Part shown: one piece after another, positions 26,473 through 33,803 of the stretch
Layout: each line of letters begins with the position of its first letter
Position numbering within the stretch: the first letter of the stretch is position 1
NCBI RefSeq assembly: GCF_000424185.1
Contig: NZ_AUJK01000001.1
Coordinates: forward strand, 62,001 to 126,000
Direction of reading: 5' to 3'
DNA length: 64,000 nt
DNA from: Prevotella sp. AGR2160
Lineage (GTDB): Bacteria; Bacteroidota; Bacteroidia; Bacteroidales; Bacteroidaceae
Notes under the pieces: model-generated
What the model saw: the letters and a program-made list of their open reading frames with translations, nothing else
What the model was told of the DNA's origin: nothing
The model's database searches: none
Program-made: the position numbers and the translations under genes

Positions 26473-26766
26473 ATGGCACATAAATACAGATATCGGTGTA
26501 AGGCATGCGGGTATGAAGCGGAGATCTATGACGGCTTCGGCTTCATGGGTCAGCATATCGTGACGGTGAGCTGTCCGGACTGCCGGACGCTGCAGCCCCT
26601 CGTCGTCGGGGGCGTCATCGGCGACGCGGCACCATCGTTCTCCACGGAGGCGGGGCGGCTGTGTCTGAACTGCGGCAGTGCCCTCATCCGTCGTTGGGAC
26701 GGGAAGACGTGTCCTAAATGTGGCGGCGAGATGGTGAAGACGGGAGATGTGGGATTTTGGACATAA
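26473..26766 (+). CDS. Small zinc-ribbon protein of unknown function
   Basis: The 97-residue product contains three or four CxxC pairs: CKACG near residue 10, CPDCR near 34, CLNCG near 61 and CPKCG near 78, enough for two zinc ribbons. There is no signal peptide or membrane segment, so it is cytoplasmic. A -7-like TACATTTG lies at 26445-26452. It precedes the acyltransferase by 18 bases, but no functional link is evident. Confidence 0.7.
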   Translation: MAHKYRYRCKACGYEAEIYDGFGFMGQHIVTVSCPDCRTLQPLVVGGVIGDAAPSFSTEAGRLCLNCGSALIRRWDGKTCPKCGGEMVKTGDVGFWT

Positions 26767-26784
26767 ATATGGTCAATAAGAAAA

Positions 26785-27825
26785 ATGAAGATTATTCCTA
26801 TCCGACAGCATGAGCTGATACCGCCATTGAAGGGCGGACGGCTCGAGGGGCTGGACTTTCTGAAATGTGTCATGATCCTGCTCATGATCACGTTTCACCT
26901 GGTATATATCGAAGGACTCTACCCTACGGTGAAGACGGCGGTATATACGTTTCACATGCCCGTATTCCTCGTGATCTCGGGGTTTCTGATGAACCTGAAC
27001 AAGAATCCGCGGACGTTCTATGGCCGTACGATACTCTGGCTCCTCGTACCCTATCTGTGGATCGAAGGGGCGTATATCGTCGGGGCTGCTGTGCTGCCGA
27101 TCCATGAGCATATCGACGGGCTCACGGCGGCGGTGTTCCTCGACCGGCTGCTGCTCCATCCTCTGGGACCGTACTGGTATCTGCAACTGATGGTGATCTG
27201 CGGCAGCTGCTACTATGCCGTATGTTGGGCGACAGACAGGCTGTTGGAGCAGTGCACTCCCCTGCCCCGTCCGTTATGCAACCCGAACGTGCGCCTCTCA
27301 GTGAAGATGTTGATTCTCTTCGGATTATACTATCTCTTCGGGGCTCTGGGCATCGTATCATTCCCCTGCGCCCTGTATTTCCTCCTGGGGGCACTGCTGC
27401 GCAACGAGGGCGGCGAGCGGGCATTCACGCAACTGTTTATCCCGCGCCGGCCACTGCTCTTCATCGCCATTGCCCTGCTCCTGGTGCCGGAGTTCCGTGA
27501 CAAGGCGAGCTTCGGGGGCATCCTCGTCGTCGTCGCCATGACAGGGGGCCTGATGGGTGTCTTCGCGAAGATGAAAGACGGAAAGGTCCGGCAGACGGCG
27601 TGCTTCCTGGGGCGTAACTCCCTGCTGCTCTATATCTTCTCACCGGTATTTACGATCCTCTGTAAAGTACTCATCCCCCTTTTCCGGTTTGATCCCACGG
27701 GGATCCTCTACTGGATCATTTGCCTCACCGTCTGTGTCTGCGGCTGTCTCGCCGTAAGCTGGTTCCTGGAACGGACGAGGCTCTCCGTGGTCCTTTTCGG
27801 GAAGAGACAGATCATCTCGGTTTAA
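26785..27825 (+). CDS. Acyltransferase 3 family membrane protein
   Basis: A 346-residue protein with about ten membrane segments. GLDFLKCVMILLMITFHLV near residue 22 and YTFHMPVFLVISGFL near 53 match the first helices of acyltransferase 3 proteins, including the conserved histidine region. Members O-acetylate or otherwise acylate sugars and glycans at the inner membrane. The acceptor is unknown. It follows the zinc-ribbon gene closely and converges on pyk through a long repeat hairpin. Confidence 0.85.
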   Translation: MKIIPIRQHELIPPLKGGRLEGLDFLKCVMILLMITFHLVYIEGLYPTVKTAVYTFHMPVFLVISGFLMNLNKNPRTFYGRTILWLLVPYLWIEGAYIVGAAVLPIHEHIDGLTAAVFLDRLLLHPLGPYWYLQLMVICGSCYYAVCWATDRLLEQCTPLPRPLCNPNVRLSVKMLILFGLYYLFGALGIVSFPCALYFLLGALLRNEGGERAFTQLFIPRRPLLFIAIALLLVPEFRDKASFGGILVVVAMTGGLMGVFAKMKDGKVRQTACFLGRNSLLLYIFSPVFTILCKVLIPLFRFDPTGILYWIICLTVCVCGCLAVSWFLERTRLSVVLFGKRQIISV

Positions 27826-27830
27826 CATTT

Positions 27831-27867
27831 GTAGGTGGCCGCCATGTTGCGGCCACGCACCCGCATG
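27831..27867. repeat. R2 copy after the acyltransferase gene
   Basis: GTAGGTGGCCGCCATGTTGC (27831 on) followed by GGCCACGCACCCGCAT: one of the most complete R2 copies. Confidence 0.85.
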
Positions 27868-27873
27868 GGATGG

Positions 27874-28021
27874 AAAAAAGTAAAGAAGTAAAAAAGTAAA
27901 AAAGTAAAGCTGCCGCAGAGGTAGAAGTAAAAAAGTAAAGAAGTAAAAAAGTAAAAGCTGGCAGGGACGCGATCCACTGCGGCAGCTTTACTTTTTTACT
28001 TTTTTACTTCTTTACTTTTTT
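27874..28021. repeat. R1 repeat: 45-bp perfect inverted repeat at the acyltransferase/pyk junction
   Basis: The left arm 27874-27918 and right arm 27977-28021 are exact complements over 45 bases, each made of AGTAAAGAAGTAAAAA-type units ending in GCTGCCGCAG. The 58-base loop contains another partial R1 copy. It would fold into a very stable hairpin and end both convergent transcripts. Confidence 0.9.
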
Positions 28022-28030
28022 ACTTCTAAA

Positions 28031-29476
28031 TTATTCTTTGTTTTCCGGCAACTTGAACTTATAACTGTTGTCGAAGACTTTCTGGACCTTGTTAATCTCC
28101 ACGAAGGTCGTGCCGCCACCCTCACCGAAGGAACCGGAGAGGTAGGCGATGTTGTCCTCGTTCTTCAGATAACCTTTCTGACGGAGCATACGGACGGCAG
28201 CGAAGAACATCTTGTCGGCACCAATCTGGTCACGCTGATACACGGGGATGACACCATAGCTGAGGTTCAGCCACCGCTGCGTCTTCTCCTTATAACAGAT
28301 GGCGAGCACGGGGACGGGACCACGGAAAGACGCGAGGTTTCGGGCCGTCTCACCCGTCTCACTGTCGGTGATGATACCCTTCACGCCGATGCGGCGTGTC
28401 GACTCGATGGCTGCCTGGGCCAGGAAAAGGCGCTGGTCGGCAGCATTGCCCTGCGTCGGGTCGATCATGTCCTCGGGCGTACGGTCCTTCTCCGCCTGTT
28501 CGGCAATGCGGGACATCGTCTGTACGGCCTCGAGGGGATACTTGCCGCTGGCGGTCTCCCCACTGAGCATGAGGGCATCGGTGCGGTAGAAGATAGCGTT
28601 GGCGATATCCGTCACCTCCGCACGTGTAGGCCGCGGGTTGTTGATCATCGTATGGAGCATCTGCGTAGCCACAATGACGGGTTTCTTCTTCAGGATACAC
28701 TTACGGATGATACGGCGCTGGATGCCCGGGATACGCTCGATGGGCACCTCGATGCCGAGGTCACCACGGGCCACCATGATACCATAGGAAGCATCAATGA
28801 TCTCGTCGATATTGTCAACACCCTCCTGATTCTCAATCTTCGAGATGATCTTGATGTCGGAGTGATGCTCGTCGAGGATCTTCTGTACCTCATGGACATC
28901 ATCGGCATTGCGCACGAAGGAGTGGGCGATGAAATCGATGTCGAGCTCGATGGCCAGGAGGATATTGCGCTTGTCCTTCTCCGTGAGCGCCGGCAGGTCG
29001 ATATGCTCGCCGGGAACGTTGACACTCTTGTGGGCGCCGAGATCACCGTCGTTCTGCACCTGGGCCACGAGATAGGGACCGACATTCTCGATGACCTTCA
29101 TATCGATGAGACCATCATCGAAGAGGACATCATCGCCGACCTTCAGGTCGGAGGCAATATTCGGATAGGACACGTTGATGATGTCGTGCGTCGTGTCCAT
29201 CCCGGGACGACCGAAGATCTTCACCACCTCACCGGTCTTATAGTGTATGGGAGCCTCGACATTCGTCGTGCGCACCTCCGGACCCTTGGTATCGATCATG
29301 ATACCGATATGGGGGGAGACGGCTCTGACATTACGCACTATCTTACGGATTCCCTCCTCCGTGGCATGGGCGGTGTTCATACGCACGACATTCATGCCGG
29401 CGAAGAAAAGCTGGCGGATGAAGTCGACATCACATCTGAGGTCACTGATGGAGGCTACAATCTTGGTCTGTTTCAT
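28031..29476 (-). CDS. pyk: Pyruvate kinase
   Basis: Transfers phosphate from phosphoenolpyruvate to ADP in the last step of glycolysis. The 481-residue product starts KQTKIVASISDLRCDVDFI, contains MNTAHA (34-39), IDTKGPEVRT near 61, the catalytic lysine segment IISKIENQEGVDNID near 203, MVARGDLGIEVP near 233, and KKPVIVATQMLHTM with RAEVTDIANAI near 280-305. The C-terminal domain is complete. A -7 element TAACTTTG at 29520-29527 lies 43 bases before the start codon, with TTG 21 bases further upstream. Confidence 0.96.
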   Translation of the reverse strand: MKQTKIVASISDLRCDVDFIRQLFFAGMNVVRMNTAHATEEGIRKIVRNVRAVSPHIGIMIDTKGPEVRTTNVEAPIHYKTGEVVKIFGRPGMDTTHDIINVSYPNIASDLKVGDDVLFDDGLIDMKVIENVGPYLVAQVQNDGDLGAHKSVNVPGEHIDLPALTEKDKRNILLAIELDIDFIAHSFVRNADDVHEVQKILDEHHSDIKIISKIENQEGVDNIDEIIDASYGIMVARGDLGIEVPIERIPGIQRRIIRKCILKKKPVIVATQMLHTMINNPRPTRAEVTDIANAIFYRTDALMLSGETASGKYPLEAVQTMSRIAEQAEKDRTPEDMIDPTQGNAADQRLFLAQAAIESTRRIGVKGIITDSETGETARNLASFRGPVPVLAICYKEKTQRWLNLSYGVIPVYQRDQIGADKMFFAAVRMLRQKGYLKNEDNIAYLSGSFGEGGGTTFVEINKVQKVFDNSYKFKLPENKE

Positions 29477-29519
29477 ATTCTTTTTACCTTATTATATATA
29501 CAACGTTCTGTTTCTAGTG

Positions 29520-29551
29520 CAAAGTTACTAAAATAATATCATTCTCAACAA
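29520..29551 (-). promoter_or_regulatory. Promoter of pyk
   Basis: Minus-strand TTG (29549-29551), 21-base spacer, TAACTTTG (29520-29527). Confidence 0.55.
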
Positions 29552-29612
29552 GTTAGGGAAAGATTTTTTGCAAAAAAATTGAAATACATTTCCTTTTCTC
29601 ACAAAAAACTTG

Positions 29613-29620
29613 TACCTTTG
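29613..29620 (+). promoter_or_regulatory. Likely -7 element of the HU gene
   Basis: TACCTTTG, 48 bases before the HU ATG; no good -33 element is seen. Confidence 0.5.
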
Positions 29621-29668
29621 CACTCCGAAAAAAGAATAACAATTAGAAAGAAGTAAGATTTTAAGACA

Positions 29669-29941
29669 ATGACGAAAGCAGATATCATCAACGAAGTCGC
29701 CGAAGCCACAGGCATGTCAAAGAAAGAGGTGACGGCCGTTGTCGAGTCCTTCATGGAGACCGTCAAGGGCCACATGATCAAGAAAGAGAGCGTATTCCTC
29801 CGCGGATTCGGCAGTTTCATCATCAAGCACCGTGCTGAGAAGACTGCCCGCAACATCTCCAAGAACACCACGATGGTGATCCCTGCTCATGATCTGCCGG
29901 CCTTCAAGCCTGCCAAGAGCTTCATGGAGGAGATGAGATAA
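29669..29941 (+). CDS. HU/IHF-family DNA-binding protein
   Basis: The 90-residue protein starts MTKADIINEVAEATGMSKKE and has the flexible DNA-binding arm with RGFGSFIIKHRAEKTARN (residues 50-67) and IPAHDLPAFKPAKSF, the standard DNABII pattern. It bends and compacts DNA as a dimer. Its short leader and codon bias point to high expression. It heads the likely unit HU, a 29-residue basic peptide gene and rng, an order I recall from other Bacteroidales. Confidence 0.95.
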   Translation: MTKADIINEVAEATGMSKKEVTAVVESFMETVKGHMIKKESVFLRGFGSFIIKHRAEKTARNISKNTTMVIPAHDLPAFKPAKSFMEEMR

Positions 29942-29985
29942 GCAAAAGAAGATTATAACAATAACATTTTAAAAAATTCATTATT

Positions 29986-30075
29986 ATGCCAAACGGAAAG
30001 AAAAAGAAGGGCCACAAGATGGCTACTCACAAGCGTAAGAAAAGACTGCGCAAGAACAGACATAAGAGCAAGTAA
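29986..30075 (+). CDS. AURKAIP1/COX24-type basic peptide, probable ribosome-associated protein
   Basis: ATG at 29986 opens a 29-codon gene whose product is 60% Lys, Arg or His, including MATHKRKKRLRKNRHKSK at the end. Short proteins with the THKRKKRxRKNRHK core are known across Bacteroidota as AURKAIP1/COX24-domain proteins, related to mitochondrial ribosomal protein mS38. A role in the small ribosomal subunit is inferred from that relation. The gene lies 44 bases after HU and 129 before rng, with a terminator-like hairpin between it and rng. Confidence 0.8.
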   Translation: MPNGKKKKGHKMATHKRKKRLRKNRHKSK

Positions 30076-30107
30076 GGCCCCTCGGGGCCATAGACCGCTC
30101 GAGGTCT
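30076..30107. repeat. Two small palindromes after the peptide gene
   Basis: GGCCCCTCGGGGCC (30076-30089) begins at the base after the stop codon; AGACC/GGTCT (30092-30107) follows. They could cap the 3' end of the peptide mRNA. Confidence 0.4.
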
Positions 30108-30126
30108 GTGTCTAAAAAAAAGACTG

Positions 30127-30177
30127 GGGGTGTGCCGATGGATCTGAAGTGATAGCCATGAGGCCCACCCCTTTTTT
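30127..30177 (+). terminator. Rho-independent terminator between the peptide gene and rng
   Basis: GGGGTGTGCC (30127-30136) pairs with GGCCCACCCC (30162-30171) at 9 of 10 positions, followed by TTTTTT. The 25-base loop is long. It may partly separate rng from the high-expression HU unit. Confidence 0.65.
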
Positions 30178-30204
30178 GGTTATATCTTATAAAAAGAAGA
30201 AGAA

Positions 30205-31776
30205 ATGACAAGCGAAGTAGTGATCGATGTCCAACAGAAGAATATCTCCATCGCTCTGCTGGAAGACAAGCGACTGGTAGAATACCAGAACGAGCCCCGC
30301 GAGGCGAGTTTCTCTGTGGGCAACATCTACGTGGCAAAAGTTAAGAAAATGATGCCCGGCCTGAACGCCTGCTTTGTGGACGTAGGCTATGAGCGCGACG
30401 CCTTTCTTCACTATCTCGACCTGGGACCGCAGTTCGCGAGTTTCCAGAAATACCAGAAACAGGTACAGAGCGACCGCCGGAAGCTGTTTCCTTTCAGCAA
30501 GGCCTCCCGTCTGCCCGATATCGACAAGGACGGCACCATCACCAGCCTCCTCAAGCCGGGTCAGGAGGTCCTCGTACAGATTGTCAAAGAACCCATTTCC
30601 ACCAAGGGGCCGCGCCTCACGGGAGAGCTCTCCTTCGCCGGCCGTTACCTGGTGCTTATCCCCTTTGGGGATAAGGTCAGCGTCTCCTCAAAGATCCGCA
30701 AGGGCGAGGAGCGTACAAGATTGAAACAGCTCATCCAGAGCATCAAGCCGAAGAACTGTGGCGTCATCGTGCGTACCGTCGCCGAGGGCAAGAGGGTTGC
30801 CGAGCTCGACAACGAACTGAAAATCCTCACCCAGCGTTGGGAGAAAGCCCTGGAGAAAGTACAGAAGACGCAGAAGCGGCCCCAGCTCATCTATGAGGAG
30901 ACAGGGCGCGCCGTGGCTATGCTCCGTGACCTCTTCAACCCCAGCTACGAGAGCATCGTGGTCAACAACGAGGAGATCTTCCACGCCGTGAAGAACTATA
31001 TCGGACTCATCGCCCCTGAAAAGGCGGGTATCGTGAAGCTCTATGACGGAAAGGTCCCCGTCTTCGACGCGTATAATGTCACCAAGCAGATCAAGGCCAG
31101 CTTCGGAAAGGTCGTCAACTACGCCCATGGCGCCTACCTCATCATCGAGCATACCGAGGCACTCCATGTCGTGGATGTCAACAGTGGCAACCGTACACGC
31201 GAGAAGGAACAGGAGGCCAATGCCCTCGATGTCAACCTCGGTGCCGCCGACGAGCTTGCCCGCCAGTTGCGGTTGCGTGATATGGGTGGCATCATCGTGG
31301 TCGACTTCATCGACATGCACCTCGCCGAGGACCGTCAGATGCTCTATGAACGGATGTGCAAGGACATGCAGAAAGACCGTGCGAAGCACAACATCCTGCC
31401 GCTGAGCAAGTTCGGCCTGATGCAGATCACGCGCCAGCGTGTCCGTCCCGCCATGGACGTCAATGTCGAGGAGACCTGTCCTACCTGTAACGGTACGGGA
31501 AAGATCCGGTCGTCCATCCTCTTCACGGATCAGTTGGAGAGGAAGATTGACCGACTGGTGAACAAGATCGGCATCCGTAAGTTCTACCTCTACGTACACC
31601 CCTACGTAGCCGCTTATATCAACCAAGGCATGATTTCCTTGAAGCGGAAATGGCAGATGAAGTTCGGTTTCGGCGTTCATATCGTACCCTCACAAAAACT
31701 CGCCTTCCTGCAGTATGAGTTCTACGACGACAAGGGGGAGTTCATCGATATGAAAGAAGAGATAGAGACGAAGTAG
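30205..31776 (+). CDS. rng: Ribonuclease G/E family endoribonuclease
   Basis: The 523-residue protein has the RNase G/E layout without RNase E's long tail: an S1 domain containing GNIYVAKVKKMMPGLNACFV (residues 34-53), an RNase H-like part, the DNase I-like catalytic domain with HVVDVNSGNRT near 320 and GGIIVVDFIDM near 362 that carry the metal-binding aspartates, and the zinc-link motif CPTCNGTG near 425. It cuts single-stranded RNA in rRNA maturation and mRNA decay. The stop TAG lies within an R3 repeat. Confidence 0.94.
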   Translation: MTSEVVIDVQQKNISIALLEDKRLVEYQNEPREASFSVGNIYVAKVKKMMPGLNACFVDVGYERDAFLHYLDLGPQFASFQKYQKQVQSDRRKLFPFSKASRLPDIDKDGTITSLLKPGQEVLVQIVKEPISTKGPRLTGELSFAGRYLVLIPFGDKVSVSSKIRKGEERTRLKQLIQSIKPKNCGVIVRTVAEGKRVAELDNELKILTQRWEKALEKVQKTQKRPQLIYEETGRAVAMLRDLFNPSYESIVVNNEEIFHAVKNYIGLIAPEKAGIVKLYDGKVPVFDAYNVTKQIKASFGKVVNYAHGAYLIIEHTEALHVVDVNSGNRTREKEQEANALDVNLGAADELARQLRLRDMGGIIVVDFIDMHLAEDRQMLYERMCKDMQKDRAKHNILPLSKFGLMQITRQRVRPAMDVNVEETCPTCNGTGKIRSSILFTDQLERKIDRLVNKIGIRKFYLYVHPYVAAYINQGMISLKRKWQMKFGFGVHIVPSQKLAFLQYEFYDDKGEFIDMKEEIETK

Positions 31777-31930
31777 GGACATGATTTATCATGTTCCGCC
31801 TGCCTACAAAAAAAAGACAGAGTAACAGATTTATACATATCTTTTGCAATATATGTTTGAGTCTGTTACTCTGTTTTTTATATTATATCTGTCCGCATCT
31901 GTTGCGGAACATGATAAATCATGTCCCTAC
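31773..31930. repeat. R3-R5-R3 nested inverted repeat between rng and recJ
   Basis: A forward R3 (GTAGGGACATGATTTATCAT, from 31773) and an inverted R3 (ATGATAAATCATGTCCCTAC, to 31930) enclose a complete R5 hairpin: ACAGAGTAACAGA on the left and TCTGTTACTCTGT on the right around ATACATAT/ATATATGT. The forward R3 provides the rng stop codon. The flanking A and T tracts make R5 look like a bidirectional terminator. Confidence 0.85.
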
Positions 31931-31932
31931 TA

Positions 31933-31964
31933 TTTGGCAGATTTACTTTTTTTTTGTACTTTTG
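31933..31964 (+). promoter_or_regulatory. Promoter of recJ
   Basis: TTTG (31933-31936), 20-base spacer, TACTTTTG (31957-31964); ATG at 31991. Confidence 0.75.
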
Positions 31965-31990
31965 GGGCTAGAAAGAAAAAAGAAAAAAGC

Positions 31991-33712
31991 ATGCATTATA
32001 AATGGAAATATTCATCGCCCTCGACAGCGGAAGATGAAGCTGCTAAAGAACTGGGAGAGAAGCTGAATATCAGCCCTATCCTCGCCCATCTGCTCATCCG
32101 CCGCGGCATCACGACGGAATCGGCGGCGAAGCGCTTTTTCCGTCCGCAGCTCGCCGACCTCATCAACCCCTTCCTCATGAAGGACATGGATGTCGCCGTC
32201 GACCGCCTCAACGATGCCATGGGACGAAAGGAACGCATCCTCGTCTATGGTGACTATGATGTCGACGGATGCACGGCCGTGGCGCTGGTATACAAGTTCC
32301 TGCAACAGTTCTACTCCAACATCGACTACTATATCCCCGACCGCTACGACGAAGGCTATGGCGTCAGCAAACAGGGTATCGACTACGCGCATCAGACGGG
32401 CGTGAAACTCATCATCATCCTCGACTGTGGCATCAAGGCTATCGACGAGATCGCCTACGCCAAGAGCCTGGGCATCGACTTCATCATCTGTGACCATCAT
32501 GTGCCCGACGAGGAGATGCCTCCGGCTGTGGCTATCCTCAACCCGAAGCGTCCCGATGATCCCTTCCCCTTCAAGCAGCTCTGTGGCTGTGGCGTGGGAT
32601 TCAAGTTCATGCAGGCCTTCGCGAAAAACAACAGCATTCCCTTCTCGCGTCTTATCCCCCTCCTCGACTTCTGTGCCGTGGCTATCGCCGCCGACATCGT
32701 CCCTGTGGTGGAGGAGAACCGCATCCTCGCCTTCCATGGCCTCAAACAACTCAACCAGAACCCGTCAGTGGGCCTGAAGGCCATCATCGATATCTGCGGG
32801 CTCAGCGGCCGTGAGATCTCCATGAGTGACATCGTCTTCAAGATCGGACCGCGCATCAATGCCTCAGGACGTATGGAGAACGGCAAGGAGAGCGTGGACC
32901 TCCTCGTGGAGCGCGACTTCTCTACGGCCCTGAGAATGGCCAAACATATCAATGAATATAATGAGCAGCGTAAGGGTATCGACAAGCAGATGACGGAGGA
33001 GGCCAACCAGATCGTCTCCCGCCTGGACGCGCAGACGCACCACTCCTCCATCGTGCTCTACGACGAACACTGGAAGAAGGGGGTCATCGGCATTGTCGCC
33101 TCCCGGCTGACGGAACTCTACTTCCGACCCACCGTCGTCATCACGCGTGACGGCGACCTGGCGACAGGATCGGCACGCAGCGTCACCGGATTCGATATCT
33201 ATTCGGCCATCAAGAGCTGCCGGGACCTCCTGACGAATTTCGGCGGACATACCTATGCTGCCGGACTGACCTTGAAATGGGAGAATGTCGTGAAATTCCG
33301 GGACCGCTTCCAGCAGTATGTCGAGGAACATATCCAACCGGAGCAGACGGAACCGATCCTGAATATCGACGCGGTCATCGACTTCCGGGATATCACGAAG
33401 AAGCTCTTCAACGACTTGAAGAAATTCTCTCCCTTCGGGCCGGGAAATCAGAAACCCCTCTTCTGTACGATCGGCGTCTACGACTATGGGACCAGTAAGG
33501 TCATCGGAAGGCACCAGGAACATATCAAACTCGAACTCGTCGACTCGAAATCGAGCAATATTGTCAACGGCATCGCCTTCGGACAGTCTGCCTCCGCACG
33601 GTATATCAAGAGTAAGCGCTCCTTCGATATTGCCTATACCATAGAGGAGAATGTCTTCAAACACGGACAGGCGCAGCTGCAGATCGAGGATATCCGCCCG
33701 TCGGAGACATAA
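31991..33712 (+). CDS. recJ: Single-stranded-DNA-specific exonuclease RecJ
   Basis: The 573-residue 5'-3' exonuclease works in recombination and mismatch repair. DHH-family motifs are present: YGDYDVDGCTAVAL near residue 82, DCGIKAID near 142, the DHH triad in ICDHHVPDEEMP near 165, CAVAIAADIVP near 225, GPRINASGRM near 285 and the DHHA1 motif GGHTYAAGL near 418. The ATG at 31991 follows the promoter correctly; the upstream open frame runs through the repeat and is not coding. recQ follows on the same strand. Confidence 0.95.
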   Translation: MHYKWKYSSPSTAEDEAAKELGEKLNISPILAHLLIRRGITTESAAKRFFRPQLADLINPFLMKDMDVAVDRLNDAMGRKERILVYGDYDVDGCTAVALVYKFLQQFYSNIDYYIPDRYDEGYGVSKQGIDYAHQTGVKLIIILDCGIKAIDEIAYAKSLGIDFIICDHHVPDEEMPPAVAILNPKRPDDPFPFKQLCGCGVGFKFMQAFAKNNSIPFSRLIPLLDFCAVAIAADIVPVVEENRILAFHGLKQLNQNPSVGLKAIIDICGLSGREISMSDIVFKIGPRINASGRMENGKESVDLLVERDFSTALRMAKHINEYNEQRKGIDKQMTEEANQIVSRLDAQTHHSSIVLYDEHWKKGVIGIVASRLTELYFRPTVVITRDGDLATGSARSVTGFDIYSAIKSCRDLLTNFGGHTYAAGLTLKWENVVKFRDRFQQYVEEHIQPEQTEPILNIDAVIDFRDITKKLFNDLKKFSPFGPGNQKPLFCTIGVYDYGTSKVIGRHQEHIKLELVDSKSSNIVNGIAFGQSASARYIKSKRSFDIAYTIEENVFKHGQAQLQIEDIRPSET

Positions 33713-33736
33713 TCACGCCGTTGGGGCAACCTAAAT

Positions 33737-33803
33737 GCCACCTACAAGAGGATCCTCCGACCCTAAGTTTAATTTTTTACTTCTTTACTTTTTTAATTTT
33801 TAA
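33737..33803. repeat. R2 fragment and R1 copy between recJ and recQ
   Basis: GCCACCTACAAG (33737 on) is the reversed end of an R2 unit. TTTTTTACTTCTTTACTTTT (33774 on) is R1 and extends to the base before the recQ start codon, including an in-frame TAA at 33801-33803. Confidence 0.75.

Noticed and set aside
27874..28021. Possible CRISPR array in the R1 block
   Set aside because: Units are short, AT-rich and inverted, spacers are not unique or of constant length, and no cas genes are present.
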